DNA of 64,000 bases from an uncultured Bacilli bacterium (GTDB lineage: Bacteria > Bacillota_I > Bacilli_A > RF39 > UBA660): the NCBI GenBank assembly GCA_934096035.1, contig CAKOKX010000001.1:682001-746000 (forward strand), given 5' to 3'. Under the pieces are notes generated by a model. That model made no database searches, was not told the origin of the DNA, and worked only from the letters and a program-made list of their open reading frames with translations. This document shows, in pieces, positions 8,947 through 17,513 of this stretch; the first letter of the stretch is position 1; each line of letters starts with the position of its first letter. The position numbers and the translations under genes were made by a program.

Positions 8947-8961
8947 TTAATTGTGATAAGT

Positions 8962-9894
8962 ATGAATTATTTAATTAGTGCAGAAAGTTTTAGAGTAATA
9001 GAAAAAGAGGTAAAAAAAATAGTTGGTAAAAACAATTATTTAGTTTTTAATGCTTCAAAATGCAGTATTAGTGAAATAATAGATGAAGCTTCATACTTTG
9101 GTTTAGATACCACTCAAAAATGGCTGGTAGTATCCAATGCTGATTTTTTTAATGCTGGAAAGATAACTGATAATGATAATGAACTTTTAGTTAAATATTT
9201 AAGTAATCCTAATGAAAATACCAATATAATATTTACAACCTTAAATGGAATTGATCAAAGAAAAAAGATTGTTAAATGTATTAAAAATAATGGTAATATT
9301 ATAAATATACCTAAAATGGATAAAAGAGCTATAAATAGTGCCCTTACAAGTTATTTAAAAAGTTATGATTATAGCATTGATTATAATACAATTAATTATA
9401 TAATGGATAACTCATATGGAAATTTAGATATAATGTTTAATGAGCTAGACAAGATTATGTTATATTATAGTTTTCCATGTAATATAAAATATAATGATGT
9501 AATAAATATTGTGGGTGAAGAAAAGACAAGTAATAATTTTGCTTTTGTAAATGCTGTTATTGAAAAAAAACTTGGTTTAGCTTTAAAGATATTAAAAAAC
9601 TTAAAAATATATAAAGTAGAGCCCACAGTTTTAGTATCTCTTTTAGCTAGAGAATATAGATTAATGTATTATGTTAAAAATTTATATAATAAAAAGAGCC
9701 TTAATGATATAATGTCTGAATTAAAACTAATGGATTGGCAAGTAAACAAATTATATAGTAATAGTATGAAATATACCAATAATGAATTATTAAAAAGTTT
9801 ATATGACTTATGTAATATAGATTTAAATATTAAAAAAGGTTATTGGGATAAAGATACAAGTTTATATGGATTTTTAATGGAAAATTGCAGTTAA
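8962..9894 (+). CDS. holA: DNA polymerase III subunit delta
   Basis: About 310 residues matching the delta clamp-loader subunit: an N-terminal degenerate AAA+ part (WLVVSNADFF, IIFTTLNGIDQRKK), a middle helical lid (YGNLDIMFNELDKIM) and a C-terminal collar (EPTVLVSLLAREYRLMYYVK). It loads the sliding clamp. I use ATG 8962 rather than GTG 8953: GTGAT (8953-8957) is the ribosome site complementary to the 16S end. Its presence after the comE genes is conserved in Bacilli. A strong bidirectional terminator follows. Confidence 0.9.
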   Translation: MNYLISAESFRVIEKEVKKIVGKNNYLVFNASKCSISEIIDEASYFGLDTTQKWLVVSNADFFNAGKITDNDNELLVKYLSNPNENTNIIFTTLNGIDQRKKIVKCIKNNGNIINIPKMDKRAINSALTSYLKSYDYSIDYNTINYIMDNSYGNLDIMFNELDKIMLYYSFPCNIKYNDVINIVGEEKTSNNFAFVNAVIEKKLGLALKILKNLKIYKVEPTVLVSLLAREYRLMYYVKNLYNKKSLNDIMSELKLMDWQVNKLYSNSMKYTNNELLKSLYDLCNIDLNIKKGYWDKDTSLYGFLMENCS

Positions 9895-9925
9895 AAAGAA
9901 ACTATTTTGTTAGTTTCTTTTTCTT
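9894..9925. terminator. bidirectional terminator, holA / unknown minus gene
   Basis: An 11-bp stem, AAAAGAAACTA (9894-9904) with TAGTTTCTTTT (9911-9921), followed by T-rich sequence on the + side and preceded by A's on the other. It serves both convergent genes. Confidence 0.8.
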
Positions 9926-10695
9926 GATAAAATACTTTGTGCTTCATTTCTTTGCGTTAAAACATAATTATATGTTTCATCACTTACAGGAAGTCCAGAG
10001 TAAAAGTTCTCACTAGATGAATATCTTTTTGATAATTTAATTAAATCTTCAGTACTCAGTTGATCACAAGGAAATGAGCCTTTCTTTTGCTTTAAATATT
10101 CATTATATTGCATATAAAATTGATTTACTGGACAATCTTTTGGTAAGTTAGATAAATAACCATTTAATAGAGCATTAATACTTTCAAAATAAAAATAATT
10201 TAAGGCAAATGTTTTTTCATCAAAAGGCATCCAACCTGCTAGTTCACTAACTTTTCTAGTAGCATCAATTTCTATAATTCTATCAGTTAAACTAATATCT
10301 TGAGATCTAAATTCACTTTCCAAGAGTAATATTTTTTTGCCAAAGCCTCTAGTAATTGTTTCATTTTTCATTATATCTAAAGATACCTCAAAAACATTTT
10401 TTAAAACAGATAAATTATACATTAAGATTCTATCATTATCTGATAATAGATAATTTTTTGTAATTTCATCCATATTAAATGAACTTTTAAAGTAAATTGC
10501 TTTATTTTTTTCATCATAAATAGGTTTATCAAATAAATAAATACTATCTCCCACAAAAACATTTTCTAAAAATTCGTATTGATCTCTTAAAATAATTTTT
10601 AGAGCTCTTTTTACAAAATCATCATCAGCTATTTTTTTACCACTTTCATATTCTTTTAACAATTTTAACAATTCATAATTAATTACTGCTTCCAT
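9910..10695 (-). CDS. unknown protein, 261 aa
   Basis: The open frame has a good ribosome site (AAAGGATG) and an ATG start at 10695, but I recognise no family. The product is soluble, acidic to neutral and mixed alpha/beta by eye, without a signal peptide or membrane helix. A central part contains AGWMPFDEKTFALNYFYFES and the C-terminus is Arg/Lys rich. It is monocistronic, between holA and a divergent surface-protein gene, with a TTATAAT -10-like box upstream near 10715-10722. Function unknown. Confidence 0.7.
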   Translation of the reverse strand: MEAVINYELLKLLKEYESGKKIADDDFVKRALKIILRDQYEFLENVFVGDSIYLFDKPIYDEKNKAIYFKSSFNMDEITKNYLLSDNDRILMYNLSVLKNVFEVSLDIMKNETITRGFGKKILLLESEFRSQDISLTDRIIEIDATRKVSELAGWMPFDEKTFALNYFYFESINALLNGYLSNLPKDCPVNQFYMQYNEYLKQKKGSFPCDQLSTEDLIKLSKRYSSSENFYSGLPVSDETYNYVLTQRNEAQSILSRKRN

Positions 10696-10767
10696 TTTCT
10701 ACATCCTTTACTTTAGAAATTATAACACTTAAAAGCCTATCTGTAAATTAATTTTTATTTATTTTCC

Positions 10768-10797
10768 TTGACAACATATAATTTACTAAAGTATAAT
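10768..10797 (+). promoter_or_regulatory. promoter of the surface-protein gene
   Basis: Consensus TTGACA (10768-10773), an 18-base spacer and consensus TATAAT (10792-10797), 31 bases before the TTG start. Confidence 0.75.
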
Positions 10798-10828
10798 TAT
10801 TTTAAGAAAAATCAAAGGAGTGATTCAT

Positions 10829-12031
10829 TTGCGCAAAAGATTTAAGTCAATTCTTTATTTTATCTTTTTACTTTTTATAGTATGTTTATCTCTCGGGGTA
10901 GGATACATATTTTATGACAAAATAAGTAGTGATTCCGATATTGTTGTGGATGGTAAAATAACTATAAATTATTTAAACGGTAAAAAATTTAATTTAAGTG
11001 GTAATAATGAAATAGCATTCTCTGTAACTAATAATGATAGCGAAGCAAAATACTATTATATTCAACTTACTGATGTTTATGCAAATGATGTATCATACGA
11101 ATTAATTAGTTCAGATAATTTAAATATAACAAATAATTTAAAATCAGAAATAGTATCAAATCAGGTATCAATAAATGGAAATGAAACGATTAATTATACA
11201 TTAAAATTTAAAGTAAATGGCAATGAAAAATATTCAGGGACTATTCAAATTGGTTTAAAAGAAAACGAAGAAAATACTTTTGCAGATGTCATACTTGCTA
11301 ATAATAAAGTAAATGAAAAAAGCTTAACAAATATTGGCGAATCTGCAATATTAGACGAAGGTTTATTAAAAAAAGAAGATGATCTTGGGGTAGCTTATTA
11401 CTTCCGTGGAGATGTTAAAAACAATAATGTTTCATTTGCGGATAAAAACTGGAAAATAGTAAAAATAAATGGTGATGGATCAATAAAACTAGTTTTAGAT
11501 GGGGTAATTGATGAATTAAGTAAATATTATGAAGAAGATTATGCTTTTTCTAATAGTACAATCCATAAAAATTTAGAAAAATGGTATATAAATACTTTAG
11601 ATTCTTATGGGGATTATATTGCTTATTATAAATATTGTAATGATTATGTCGAAGATGATGATAATTACTTGGCATATAATAGAGTAATTACTAATAAGAT
11701 TCCTACCTATGTTTGCTTGGGAAATCTTGTTAATTCAAGAATAGGCTTATTAACAGTAGATGAAATATCCCTAGCTGGAGGAAGTCCAAGCGAAAATAAA
11801 AGCTTTTACCTTTATAACGAAAAGATAACCGGAGCATATTACACAATGTCCGGTGCTGTGACTAGATATAGTAATTATTATCCTTTCGCAGTTGATGCCA
11901 ATGGAGCAATTACAAGTAATATAAATGGAACACTTCTTCGTAGCATCAGGCCAGTTATAACTATAATTAAAACTGCTAAAGTTACTGGTACAGGCACAAG
12001 TGAAGATCCATATCAATTAATAATGAAATAA
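10829..12031 (+). CDS. membrane-anchored surface protein with the shared C-terminal domain
   Basis: The product has one N-terminal membrane helix after a basic start (about residues 5-27), a beta-rich ectodomain (about 35-150), and a C-terminal domain with YYFRGDVKNNNVSF, WKIVKINGDGSIKLV, SRIGLLT and RPV...VTGTGTSEDPY. The last domain also occurs in the pilin-like protein at 1664-2572. No sorting motif is visible, so anchoring is by the helix. TTG 10829 is taken as start, eight bases after AAAGGAG; GTG 10820 overlaps that site. It has a consensus promoter and its own terminator, so it is probably well expressed. Function unknown. Confidence 0.75.
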   Translation: MRKRFKSILYFIFLLFIVCLSLGVGYIFYDKISSDSDIVVDGKITINYLNGKKFNLSGNNEIAFSVTNNDSEAKYYYIQLTDVYANDVSYELISSDNLNITNNLKSEIVSNQVSINGNETINYTLKFKVNGNEKYSGTIQIGLKENEENTFADVILANNKVNEKSLTNIGESAILDEGLLKKEDDLGVAYYFRGDVKNNNVSFADKNWKIVKINGDGSIKLVLDGVIDELSKYYEEDYAFSNSTIHKNLEKWYINTLDSYGDYIAYYKYCNDYVEDDDNYLAYNRVITNKIPTYVCLGNLVNSRIGLLTVDEISLAGGSPSENKSFYLYNEKITGAYYTMSGAVTRYSNYYPFAVDANGAITSNINGTLLRSIRPVITIIKTAKVTGTGTSEDPYQLIMK

Positions 12032-12063
12032 TACTCAAGATAATTTGAGTATTATTTTTTTTG
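12030..12063 (+). terminator. intrinsic terminator
   Basis: A 9-bp perfect stem AATACTCAA/TTGAGTATT (12030-12038, 12045-12053) followed by a long T-run that runs into the next -35 box. Confidence 0.85.
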
Positions 12064-12089
12064 ACAAGTTTAGACAATAGTGTTATAAT
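12061..12089 (+). promoter_or_regulatory. perfect consensus promoter feeding a hairpin
   Basis: TTGACA (12061-12066), 17 bases, TATAAT (12084-12089): an ideal vegetative promoter. Transcription would start near 12096, inside the left arm of the adjacent inverted repeat and about 85 bases before the next gene. Confidence 0.8.
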
Positions 12090-12090
12090 A

Positions 12091-12130
12091 AATGTCAATA
12101 TTTTACATGTTGATATGTAAAATTGACATT
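12091..12130 (+). repeat. long inverted repeat directly after the promoter
   Basis: Left arm 12091-12108 and right arm 12115-12130 pair over 16 bp with a two-base bulge; the loop is GTTGAT. It is immediately downstream of a consensus promoter, so it could be an operator, an attenuator-like leader hairpin, or a tiny RNA. The T-run after it is only four bases, so it is a weak terminator at best. Confidence 0.7.
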
Positions 12131-12159
12131 TTGCACTTTAGTGTTTAGTTCATTAATAG

Positions 12160-12165
12160 TATAAT
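12160..12165 (+). promoter_or_regulatory. probable second -10 box for the mtaB unit
   Basis: TATAAT (12160-12165) lies 16 bases before ATG 12182, the same compact spacing as other promoters here. No clear -35 box. Confidence 0.4.
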
Positions 12166-12181
12166 AGAATTGGTGATAGGT

Positions 12182-12667
12182 ATGAAAATATTTAAAGATA
12201 TATGGAATTTGTTGATGGCATTAAGGCTGGTGGATATAATATTTTTCTTTGCAGTCTTAATACTTATGATACTAATTGTAACGCTAATATATTTTATAAA
12301 AATAAATAATGAATCAGAAGAAAAAGAGAAAGATTTAGAAGAAACTCAAGAAATGAAAATAGCAAAGGAATTAAGGGATAGTATGAAAAATAGTGAGCCA
12401 ACAATTAAATTTACAGATTATGAAAAAGATCAAGAAGATAAAGCTATAATTAGTTATGATGAGCTTTTAAATAAAGGTAATAACTATGAATTAAATTATG
12501 AAAAAGAAGAAATGCATGATGATTTATCAGTAAAAAAGGTTGATTTAGATAATTTGGTAAATAAAAATAATAATACTGTTTCAAATATTGAAGTAAGACT
12601 AATAAGTTTTCAAAAAGAAGAGGCATTTCTAGAAGCATTAAAGAGATTACAAAAAGAACTGGGGTAA
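12182..12667 (+). CDS. single-helix membrane protein, unknown
   Basis: I take ATG 12182, after ribosome site GGTGAT (12172-12177); an upstream in-frame TTG overlaps that site. The 161-residue product begins MKIFKDIWNLLMAL, has one strong membrane helix (about residues 18-43), and then a highly charged cytoplasmic-type tail rich in Glu and Lys with probable coiled coil (SEEKEKDLEETQEMKIAKEL). It is first in a unit with mtaB and recD2, four bases before mtaB. I recognise no family. Confidence 0.7.
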   Translation: MKIFKDIWNLLMALRLVDIIFFFAVLILMILIVTLIYFIKINNESEEKEKDLEETQEMKIAKELRDSMKNSEPTIKFTDYEKDQEDKAIISYDELLNKGNNYELNYEKEEMHDDLSVKKVDLDNLVNKNNNTVSNIEVRLISFQKEEAFLEALKRLQKELG

Positions 12668-12671
12668 TGGT

Positions 12672-13904
12672 ATGAAGTTTAATATAGTTACATTTGGATG
12701 TAAAGTTAATCAATATGAATCAAATATGATGAAAGAACGCATGCTTTCATCAAATTTTTTCTATGTAGAAAATATGAATGAAGCAAATATAATTATTGTA
12801 AATACTTGTTCGGTTACTAATGTTGCTGATAAAAAGTGTTTAAAAATGATTAGAAGAATTAAAAGAGAGTATCCAAACTCAATTTTAGTGGTAGCAGGTT
12901 GCAGTAGTCAAAATAAACAAGAAATATATGAAAATTTAGATATAGATATTTTAATAGGTAATAAAGATAAATCAAAGATTGATGTATTATTGAAAGAATA
13001 TATAGAAACTCATAAAAGATATGTTAAATTTTATAATGATAGAAACTTAGAATTTGAAGATATGTTAATTAGTGATTATAATCATATCAGAGCATTTATT
13101 AAAATTGAAGATGGATGTGATAACTTCTGTAGTTATTGTATTATTCCTTATGTTCGAGGAAGTGTAAGATCAAAAAACTTTGAAACAGTAATTAAGGAAG
13201 CAAAATTACTTACTCAAAAAGGACATAAAGAAATAGTGTTAACGGGTATTCATACCGGACATTATATGGATAACAATCATGATTTAACAGACCTCATTAA
13301 TGAATTGTCAAAAATTGATGACTTATTAAGAATAAGAATATCAAGTATTGAAATAACTGAGTTAAATGATAAATTCTTAAATATGTTAAGTGAAAATAAA
13401 AAAGTATGTGATCACTTACATATTCCATTACAAGCTGGTAGTAATGAAATTCTAAAAAGAATGAATCGTAAGTATGATTTAAAATATTATGAAGACAAAA
13501 TAAATAAAATTAGAATGATTAGACCTGATATATCTATAACAACAGATATAATCGTAGGTTTTCCTTATGAAACAGATGAATTATTTAATGAAACATTAGA
13601 ATTTTCCCGAAAAATGAATTTTAGTAAAATCCATGTCTTTCCATATTCGATACGTATAGGTACAAGTGCAGCTAATATGCCTAATCAAGTAGATGAAAAA
13701 GTAAAAAAAGAGAGAGTTAAAAAACTAATGGATTTAAGTGAAGTAATGGAAAAAGAATATTACAATAAATTTGTGGGTAAAGAACTTGATATTTTAGTAG
13801 AAGAGTGCGATAATAATGTAAGTATTGGTCACTCTAGTAATTATCTAATGGTAACATTAAATGAAACGCTAGAAGTAGGTCAAATATATAAAAGGATTAT
13901 ATGA
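12672..13904 (+). CDS. mtaB: tRNA t6A37 methylthiotransferase MtaB
   Basis: A 410-residue radical-SAM methylthiotransferase converting t6A to ms2t6A at position 37 of tRNAs reading ANN codons. The N-terminal UPF0004 domain supplies three Cys for the auxiliary cluster (FGCKVNQYE, NTCSVTN, AGCSSQ). The radical-SAM core has GCDNFCSYCIIPYVRG (CxxxCxxC, about residues 149-157). A TRAM-like C-terminus follows (VGKELDILVEE). TFGCKVNQYES at the start is characteristic of MtaB rather than MiaB. Its stop overlaps the recD2 start by four bases (ATGA). Confidence 0.93.
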   Translation: MKFNIVTFGCKVNQYESNMMKERMLSSNFFYVENMNEANIIIVNTCSVTNVADKKCLKMIRRIKREYPNSILVVAGCSSQNKQEIYENLDIDILIGNKDKSKIDVLLKEYIETHKRYVKFYNDRNLEFEDMLISDYNHIRAFIKIEDGCDNFCSYCIIPYVRGSVRSKNFETVIKEAKLLTQKGHKEIVLTGIHTGHYMDNNHDLTDLINELSKIDDLLRIRISSIEITELNDKFLNMLSENKKVCDHLHIPLQAGSNEILKRMNRKYDLKYYEDKINKIRMIRPDISITTDIIVGFPYETDELFNETLEFSRKMNFSKIHVFPYSIRIGTSAANMPNQVDEKVKKERVKKLMDLSEVMEKEYYNKFVGKELDILVEECDNNVSIGHSSNYLMVTLNETLEVGQIYKRII

Positions 13905-16075
13905 ATTACATTAAAGGAAAATTAAAAAAACTTATATTTTATAGTAAAGAAAGTGGCTTTGTAGTCGCTTTATTTCGCGTTAAGGAGTCTAATCTAAAAG
14001 AAGTTGAAGCAAATAAAACAATAACTATAACAGGTTCGTTTCTAGACCCAAGTATAGATGTACCCATGACTTTATATGGAAATTATAAAAAAAATGAAAA
14101 GTGGGGCATGCAATTTGTAGTGGATTCTTATGAAGTAGAAAAACCAACTACCAAAGAAGCTGTTGAAGAATTTTTATCTAGTCCTTTCGTCGAAGGTTGT
14201 GGTGAAGTAACAGCTAAAAGAATCGTGGAAGAATTCGGAGAAAAGGCTATTGATATAATAAAAAATGATAAAGATAAATTATTATTAATCGAAGGAATAA
14301 CTGATAAAAGAAAAGAAAAAATATATGCTTCACTAATTAATTATGATAAAAGTGGAGATACAATTATTAAGTTACAAAATTTAGGATTTTCTCCGGTAGA
14401 ATGTTACAAAATATATAATTATTTTAAAGCAGATATTGATTATATTTTAGAAAATAACTTTTATTTAATAAGTGAAATAATTGATTTTAGAAAAGTGGAT
14501 AGTATATATGTAAATGCTTACGGAGATAAGACAGATGCTAGAGTATATGCCTGTATTTTAGAAAGTATGAAAATGTTATCTTTTACAAACGGCGATACTT
14601 ATTATTATGCTGATGAAGTAAAAAAAGAATTATTAAAGGAATTTTTTATAGAGCTTACTGAAGATGTTTTTAACGAATGTTTAGATTATCTTGAAGAGAA
14701 TAATGATGTAGTGCGTGTTGAAAAAAGAATATATTTAAAATCGTACTATGAAAAAGAAATAAATATTGCCATGAATTTAAAAAAGATAGATAGTAAAGCT
14801 CCGAAGATGTTTTATAATATTGATGAAAAATTAAAGGAACTTGAAGAAAAACTTAAAATTAATTATAATGAAACTCAAGAAAAAGCAATAAAAGGAGCCT
14901 TAAATAATAATATAACCATTATTTCCGGGGGACCTGGAACAGGTAAAACAACCATTATAAATGCCATTGTTAAACTATATATTGAAAAAGAAAAATTAGG
15001 ATCTGCAGATATTATGGAAACTATAGCATTATTAGCCCCAACTGGTAGAGCAGCCAAAAAAATGAATTCATCTACAGGTATTCCAGCTTACACAATTCAT
15101 AGGTACTTAAAGTGGTATAAAGATAGTAATGAGTTTGTTTACAATGAATTTAATAAAACTCATCACAAATTAATTATTGTCGATGAAGTAAGTATGATTG
15201 ATGTTGATTTATTTAATGCATTATTAAATGGGATAAATAGCAATATTAAGCTTATTCTTGTCGGAGATACATTCCAACTTCCAAGTGTGGGACCAGGTCT
15301 TGTTTTAAATGAGCTTATTGAAAGTGATTATTTTAATTATATACCTTTAAATCAAATTTATCGTCAAAGTGATAACTCTTATATTCCATTTTTAGCTAAA
15401 GAAATAAAAAATAATGATTTAAGTGAAGAATTTCTAACTAAAAAAGATGACTATAACTTTGTAAAAGTAGACTCAAGTAATATTAAAGAAGCAGTAACTC
15501 AGATTACAAATTATTCTTTAAGTAAAGGTCTTGATGAGAGAAATGTTCAAGTATTAGCACCAATGTATAAGGGAGAAGCTGGAATAGATGCATTAAACGT
15601 TATCTTGCAAAACATTTATAATCCAAGTAAAAGAAATAAAGAAGAAGTAATATATGGTGATTATATTTATCGGGAAGATGATAAAGTTCTTCAGCTAGTT
15701 AATGATTTAGATAATAATGTATTTAATGGCGATATCGGCTTTATTGAAAGAATAACTGGTAACAAAATAATCATCGATTTTGATGGTAATAAAGTAGAGT
15801 ATGAGAAAAAAGACTTAAAAAACATTAAACATGCCTATGCTATAAGTATTCACAAGAGCCAAGGTAGTGAATTTATGCATGTTATAATGCCAATAAGTAC
15901 CAGTTACTATAAAATGCTTTATAATAAATTAATTTATACTGGAGTAAGTAGAGCTAAAAAGAGTCTAACTCTTGTCGGAGATCCAGCCGCTTTCCAAAGA
16001 GCAGTTAATAATAATTATTCATCAAGTAGAAAAACAAGTTTAAAAGAACAAATAAGTATAGTATATAATAAATAA
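13901..16075 (+). CDS. recD2: RecD2-type 5'-3' DNA helicase
   Basis: 724 residues, the length of RecD2 enzymes that act without RecBC. The N-terminal OB-like region is followed by helix-hairpin-helix segments (SPFVEGCGEVTAKRIVEEF, LIEGITDKRKEKI). The SF1B motor has Walker A GGPGTGKTT (about residues 343-351), Walker B/motif II VDEVSM (about 427), LVGDTFQLPSVGPG, and C-terminal AISIHKSQGSEF and YTGVSRAKK. It is translationally coupled to mtaB. RecD2 takes part in repair and recombination; all helicase motifs are intact. Confidence 0.93.
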   Translation: MNYIKGKLKKLIFYSKESGFVVALFRVKESNLKEVEANKTITITGSFLDPSIDVPMTLYGNYKKNEKWGMQFVVDSYEVEKPTTKEAVEEFLSSPFVEGCGEVTAKRIVEEFGEKAIDIIKNDKDKLLLIEGITDKRKEKIYASLINYDKSGDTIIKLQNLGFSPVECYKIYNYFKADIDYILENNFYLISEIIDFRKVDSIYVNAYGDKTDARVYACILESMKMLSFTNGDTYYYADEVKKELLKEFFIELTEDVFNECLDYLEENNDVVRVEKRIYLKSYYEKEINIAMNLKKIDSKAPKMFYNIDEKLKELEEKLKINYNETQEKAIKGALNNNITIISGGPGTGKTTIINAIVKLYIEKEKLGSADIMETIALLAPTGRAAKKMNSSTGIPAYTIHRYLKWYKDSNEFVYNEFNKTHHKLIIVDEVSMIDVDLFNALLNGINSNIKLILVGDTFQLPSVGPGLVLNELIESDYFNYIPLNQIYRQSDNSYIPFLAKEIKNNDLSEEFLTKKDDYNFVKVDSSNIKEAVTQITNYSLSKGLDERNVQVLAPMYKGEAGIDALNVILQNIYNPSKRNKEEVIYGDYIYREDDKVLQLVNDLDNNVFNGDIGFIERITGNKIIIDFDGNKVEYEKKDLKNIKHAYAISIHKSQGSEFMHVIMPISTSYYKMLYNKLIYTGVSRAKKSLTLVGDPAAFQRAVNNNYSSSRKTSLKEQISIVYNK

Positions 16076-16106
16076 AATTGTTCATAATAATACCAGAGGT
16101 GGAAAA

Positions 16107-16268
16107 ATGAAAAATATGTTAAAAGCCGTTGGGCTACTTGGTGCTATGGCAGCTATCGGTGGGGGTATTTATTTAATGCAAGATAAAAAAACAATGAAAA
16201 AAGCTGGTAAAAAAGTAATTAGTGCCATGGATAGTGCAGAAAGCATGATAGCTAAGAAAATAAACTAA
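16107..16268 (+). CDS. small Ala/Gly-rich membrane-associated peptide (53 aa)
   Basis: A 53-codon frame follows recD2 after 31 bases with a strong AGAGGTGG ribosome site and ends inside a terminator stem. The product starts MKNMLKAVGLLGAMAAIGGG (one hydrophobic helix), then a basic amphipathic tail (MKKAGKKVISAMDSA). It resembles small YtxH-like membrane proteins in layout, but no family is assigned. It is the last gene of the mtaB-recD2 unit. Confidence 0.7.
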   Translation: MKNMLKAVGLLGAMAAIGGGIYLMQDKKTMKKAGKKVISAMDSAESMIAKKIN

Positions 16269-16294
16269 AAAAGGATAAAAACTATCCTTTTTTT
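16267..16294. terminator. bidirectional terminator
   Basis: An 11-bp stem AAAAAAGGATA/TATCCTTTTTT (16267-16277, 16283-16293) between the small peptide gene and the convergent minus gene, whose stop codon lies in the stem. Confidence 0.85.
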
Positions 16295-16959
16295 CGTGTT
16301 AAATAACAATCACATTCATATTCATTAATTGCTCTTAGCTTTTCATCAGCAATTCTTTTAATCATCATAGCTTGTAACTTTTCTTTAATTTCTGGTATTC
16401 TTTTAGGTACATTAAATGGATCCACATAAAATTCTTTTCTATACAAAGGTGCATACATAGCTTCATTTAATAAAAATCCATCAATATCAAGAGTGCCAAA
16501 TAAAGAAACAATTCCATTTTTGGTAGAAACATCTTCTCGACATATAAAGTTTTCTTCTTCTTTATCAAATATTATTCTTGTAAAAGAATCAGACATTTCT
16601 AAATTATGTTCAAAAGAATAAATAAATTCTTTGTATAAACCAGGAATAATTAATTCCTTGAAAGGCAATAAATCTCTATTAAATAAATTACCATAATCTT
16701 TTTTTATTAGAAATCTTTCTCTTTGAATATATTCTTTTTCTTGATTATGATGGAAGATAAATAAAGTATAACAATTTTGTCTAGTACATGGTTCACTTTT
16801 TTCTTTTTCAATAATAGCAAAATTTTCATCATCTAGCCATTTAAAAATAAATTTTCCTTTATGAAAATACAAAACAACTCCATTTACATCTTTAACTTTT
16901 ATTGAATCTTTATTAATAATTACCATTAAATTCATCTTTGGTATTATAGTTTCTGTCAT
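16282..16959 (-). CDS. unknown soluble protein, 225 aa
   Basis: I use ATG 16959, which follows AAAGGAGAT at proper spacing. An upstream in-frame ATG (16980) is only a base beyond the -10 box and so precedes the transcription start. The protein begins MTETIIPKMNLMVIINKD, has a beta-rich N-terminal half (KFIFKWLDDENFAIIEKE) and a helical C-terminus ending near a CDCYL segment. Two Cys pairs (PCTRQNC, CDC) are present. There is no membrane helix and no recognised family. It is monocistronic and convergent with the recD2 unit. Confidence 0.65.
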   Translation of the reverse strand: MTETIIPKMNLMVIINKDSIKVKDVNGVVLYFHKGKFIFKWLDDENFAIIEKEKSEPCTRQNCYTLFIFHHNQEKEYIQRERFLIKKDYGNLFNRDLLPFKELIIPGLYKEFIYSFEHNLEMSDSFTRIIFDKEEENFICREDVSTKNGIVSLFGTLDIDGFLLNEAMYAPLYRKEFYVDPFNVPKRIPEIKEKLQAMMIKRIADEKLRAINEYECDCYLTRKKG

Positions 16960-16980
16960 ACAAATCTCCTTTTTCTTCAT

Positions 16981-16989
16981 ATTATAGCA
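16981..16989 (-). promoter_or_regulatory. extended -10 promoter
   Basis: On the minus strand TGCTATAAT runs from 16989 to 16981, with transcription expected near 16974. This decides the start codon of the gene below it. Confidence 0.6.
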
Positions 16990-17050
16990 TATACCTTAAA
17001 ATATGACAATTTTTTTATGTTTTTTGTGCTAGTATAAAGCTGGTGATGAT

Positions 17051-17494
17051 ATGAAAAAGTATTTAAAAATTCTGGGAGTAGCAATTATATTCGGGGGAAT
17101 ATTAGCTTATCTTTTTTATTATGATATTAATAAAGAGGTTCGTGCTATATCCAAAAAAGAAGAAGTTGTAACCCTTTTTCAAGTCGGAGTATTTAAAGAC
17201 TACAATAACGCTTCAGCTTTTTCTGAAACTTTTCCATCAAGCCTAATTTATAAAGATAATGACTATTATAGAGTTATTATTGCTATAAGTTATCACGAAG
17301 AGACAAAGCTAAAGTTAGAATCAATATATCAAAATAATGAGATAGAATATTATGAAAAAGAAATCAGAATAAATAAAGATTTTATTGAAAAAATAAGTAA
17401 TTATGAATCAATAATTTTAAAAAGTAATAAAGATGAAGTAATAAATAATGTTAACAATAGTATTTTAAATATATTTTCATCATATATTAATTGA
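17051..17494 (+). CDS. SPOR-domain membrane protein, SpoIIB-like
   Basis: 147 residues: a short cytoplasmic start, one membrane helix (about residues 5-25) and an extracellular SPOR-type domain (LFQVGVFKDYNNASAFSE...YRVIIAI, about 42-85). SPOR domains bind denuded septal peptidoglycan. In Bacillus, SpoIIB carries such a domain and is encoded just before the mre-min-spoIVF region, so position and domain agree with a SpoIIB-like role at the sporulation septum. The ribosome site is GGTGAT (17042-17047). The protein is much shorter than Bacillus SpoIIB, so orthology is inferred from context. Confidence 0.7.
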   Translation: MKKYLKILGVAIIFGGILAYLFYYDINKEVRAISKKEEVVTLFQVGVFKDYNNASAFSETFPSSLIYKDNDYYRVIIAISYHEETKLKLESIYQNNEIEYYEKEIRINKDFIEKISNYESIILKSNKDEVINNVNNSILNIFSSYIN

Positions 17495-17513
17495 TTTTAT
17501 CCATAATAAAAAT

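Noticed and set aside
16960..16980. Upstream ATG for the unknown minus gene at 16282
   Set aside because: It lies directly next to the -10 box, upstream of the expected transcription start; ATG 16959 has AAAGGAGAT in front of it.
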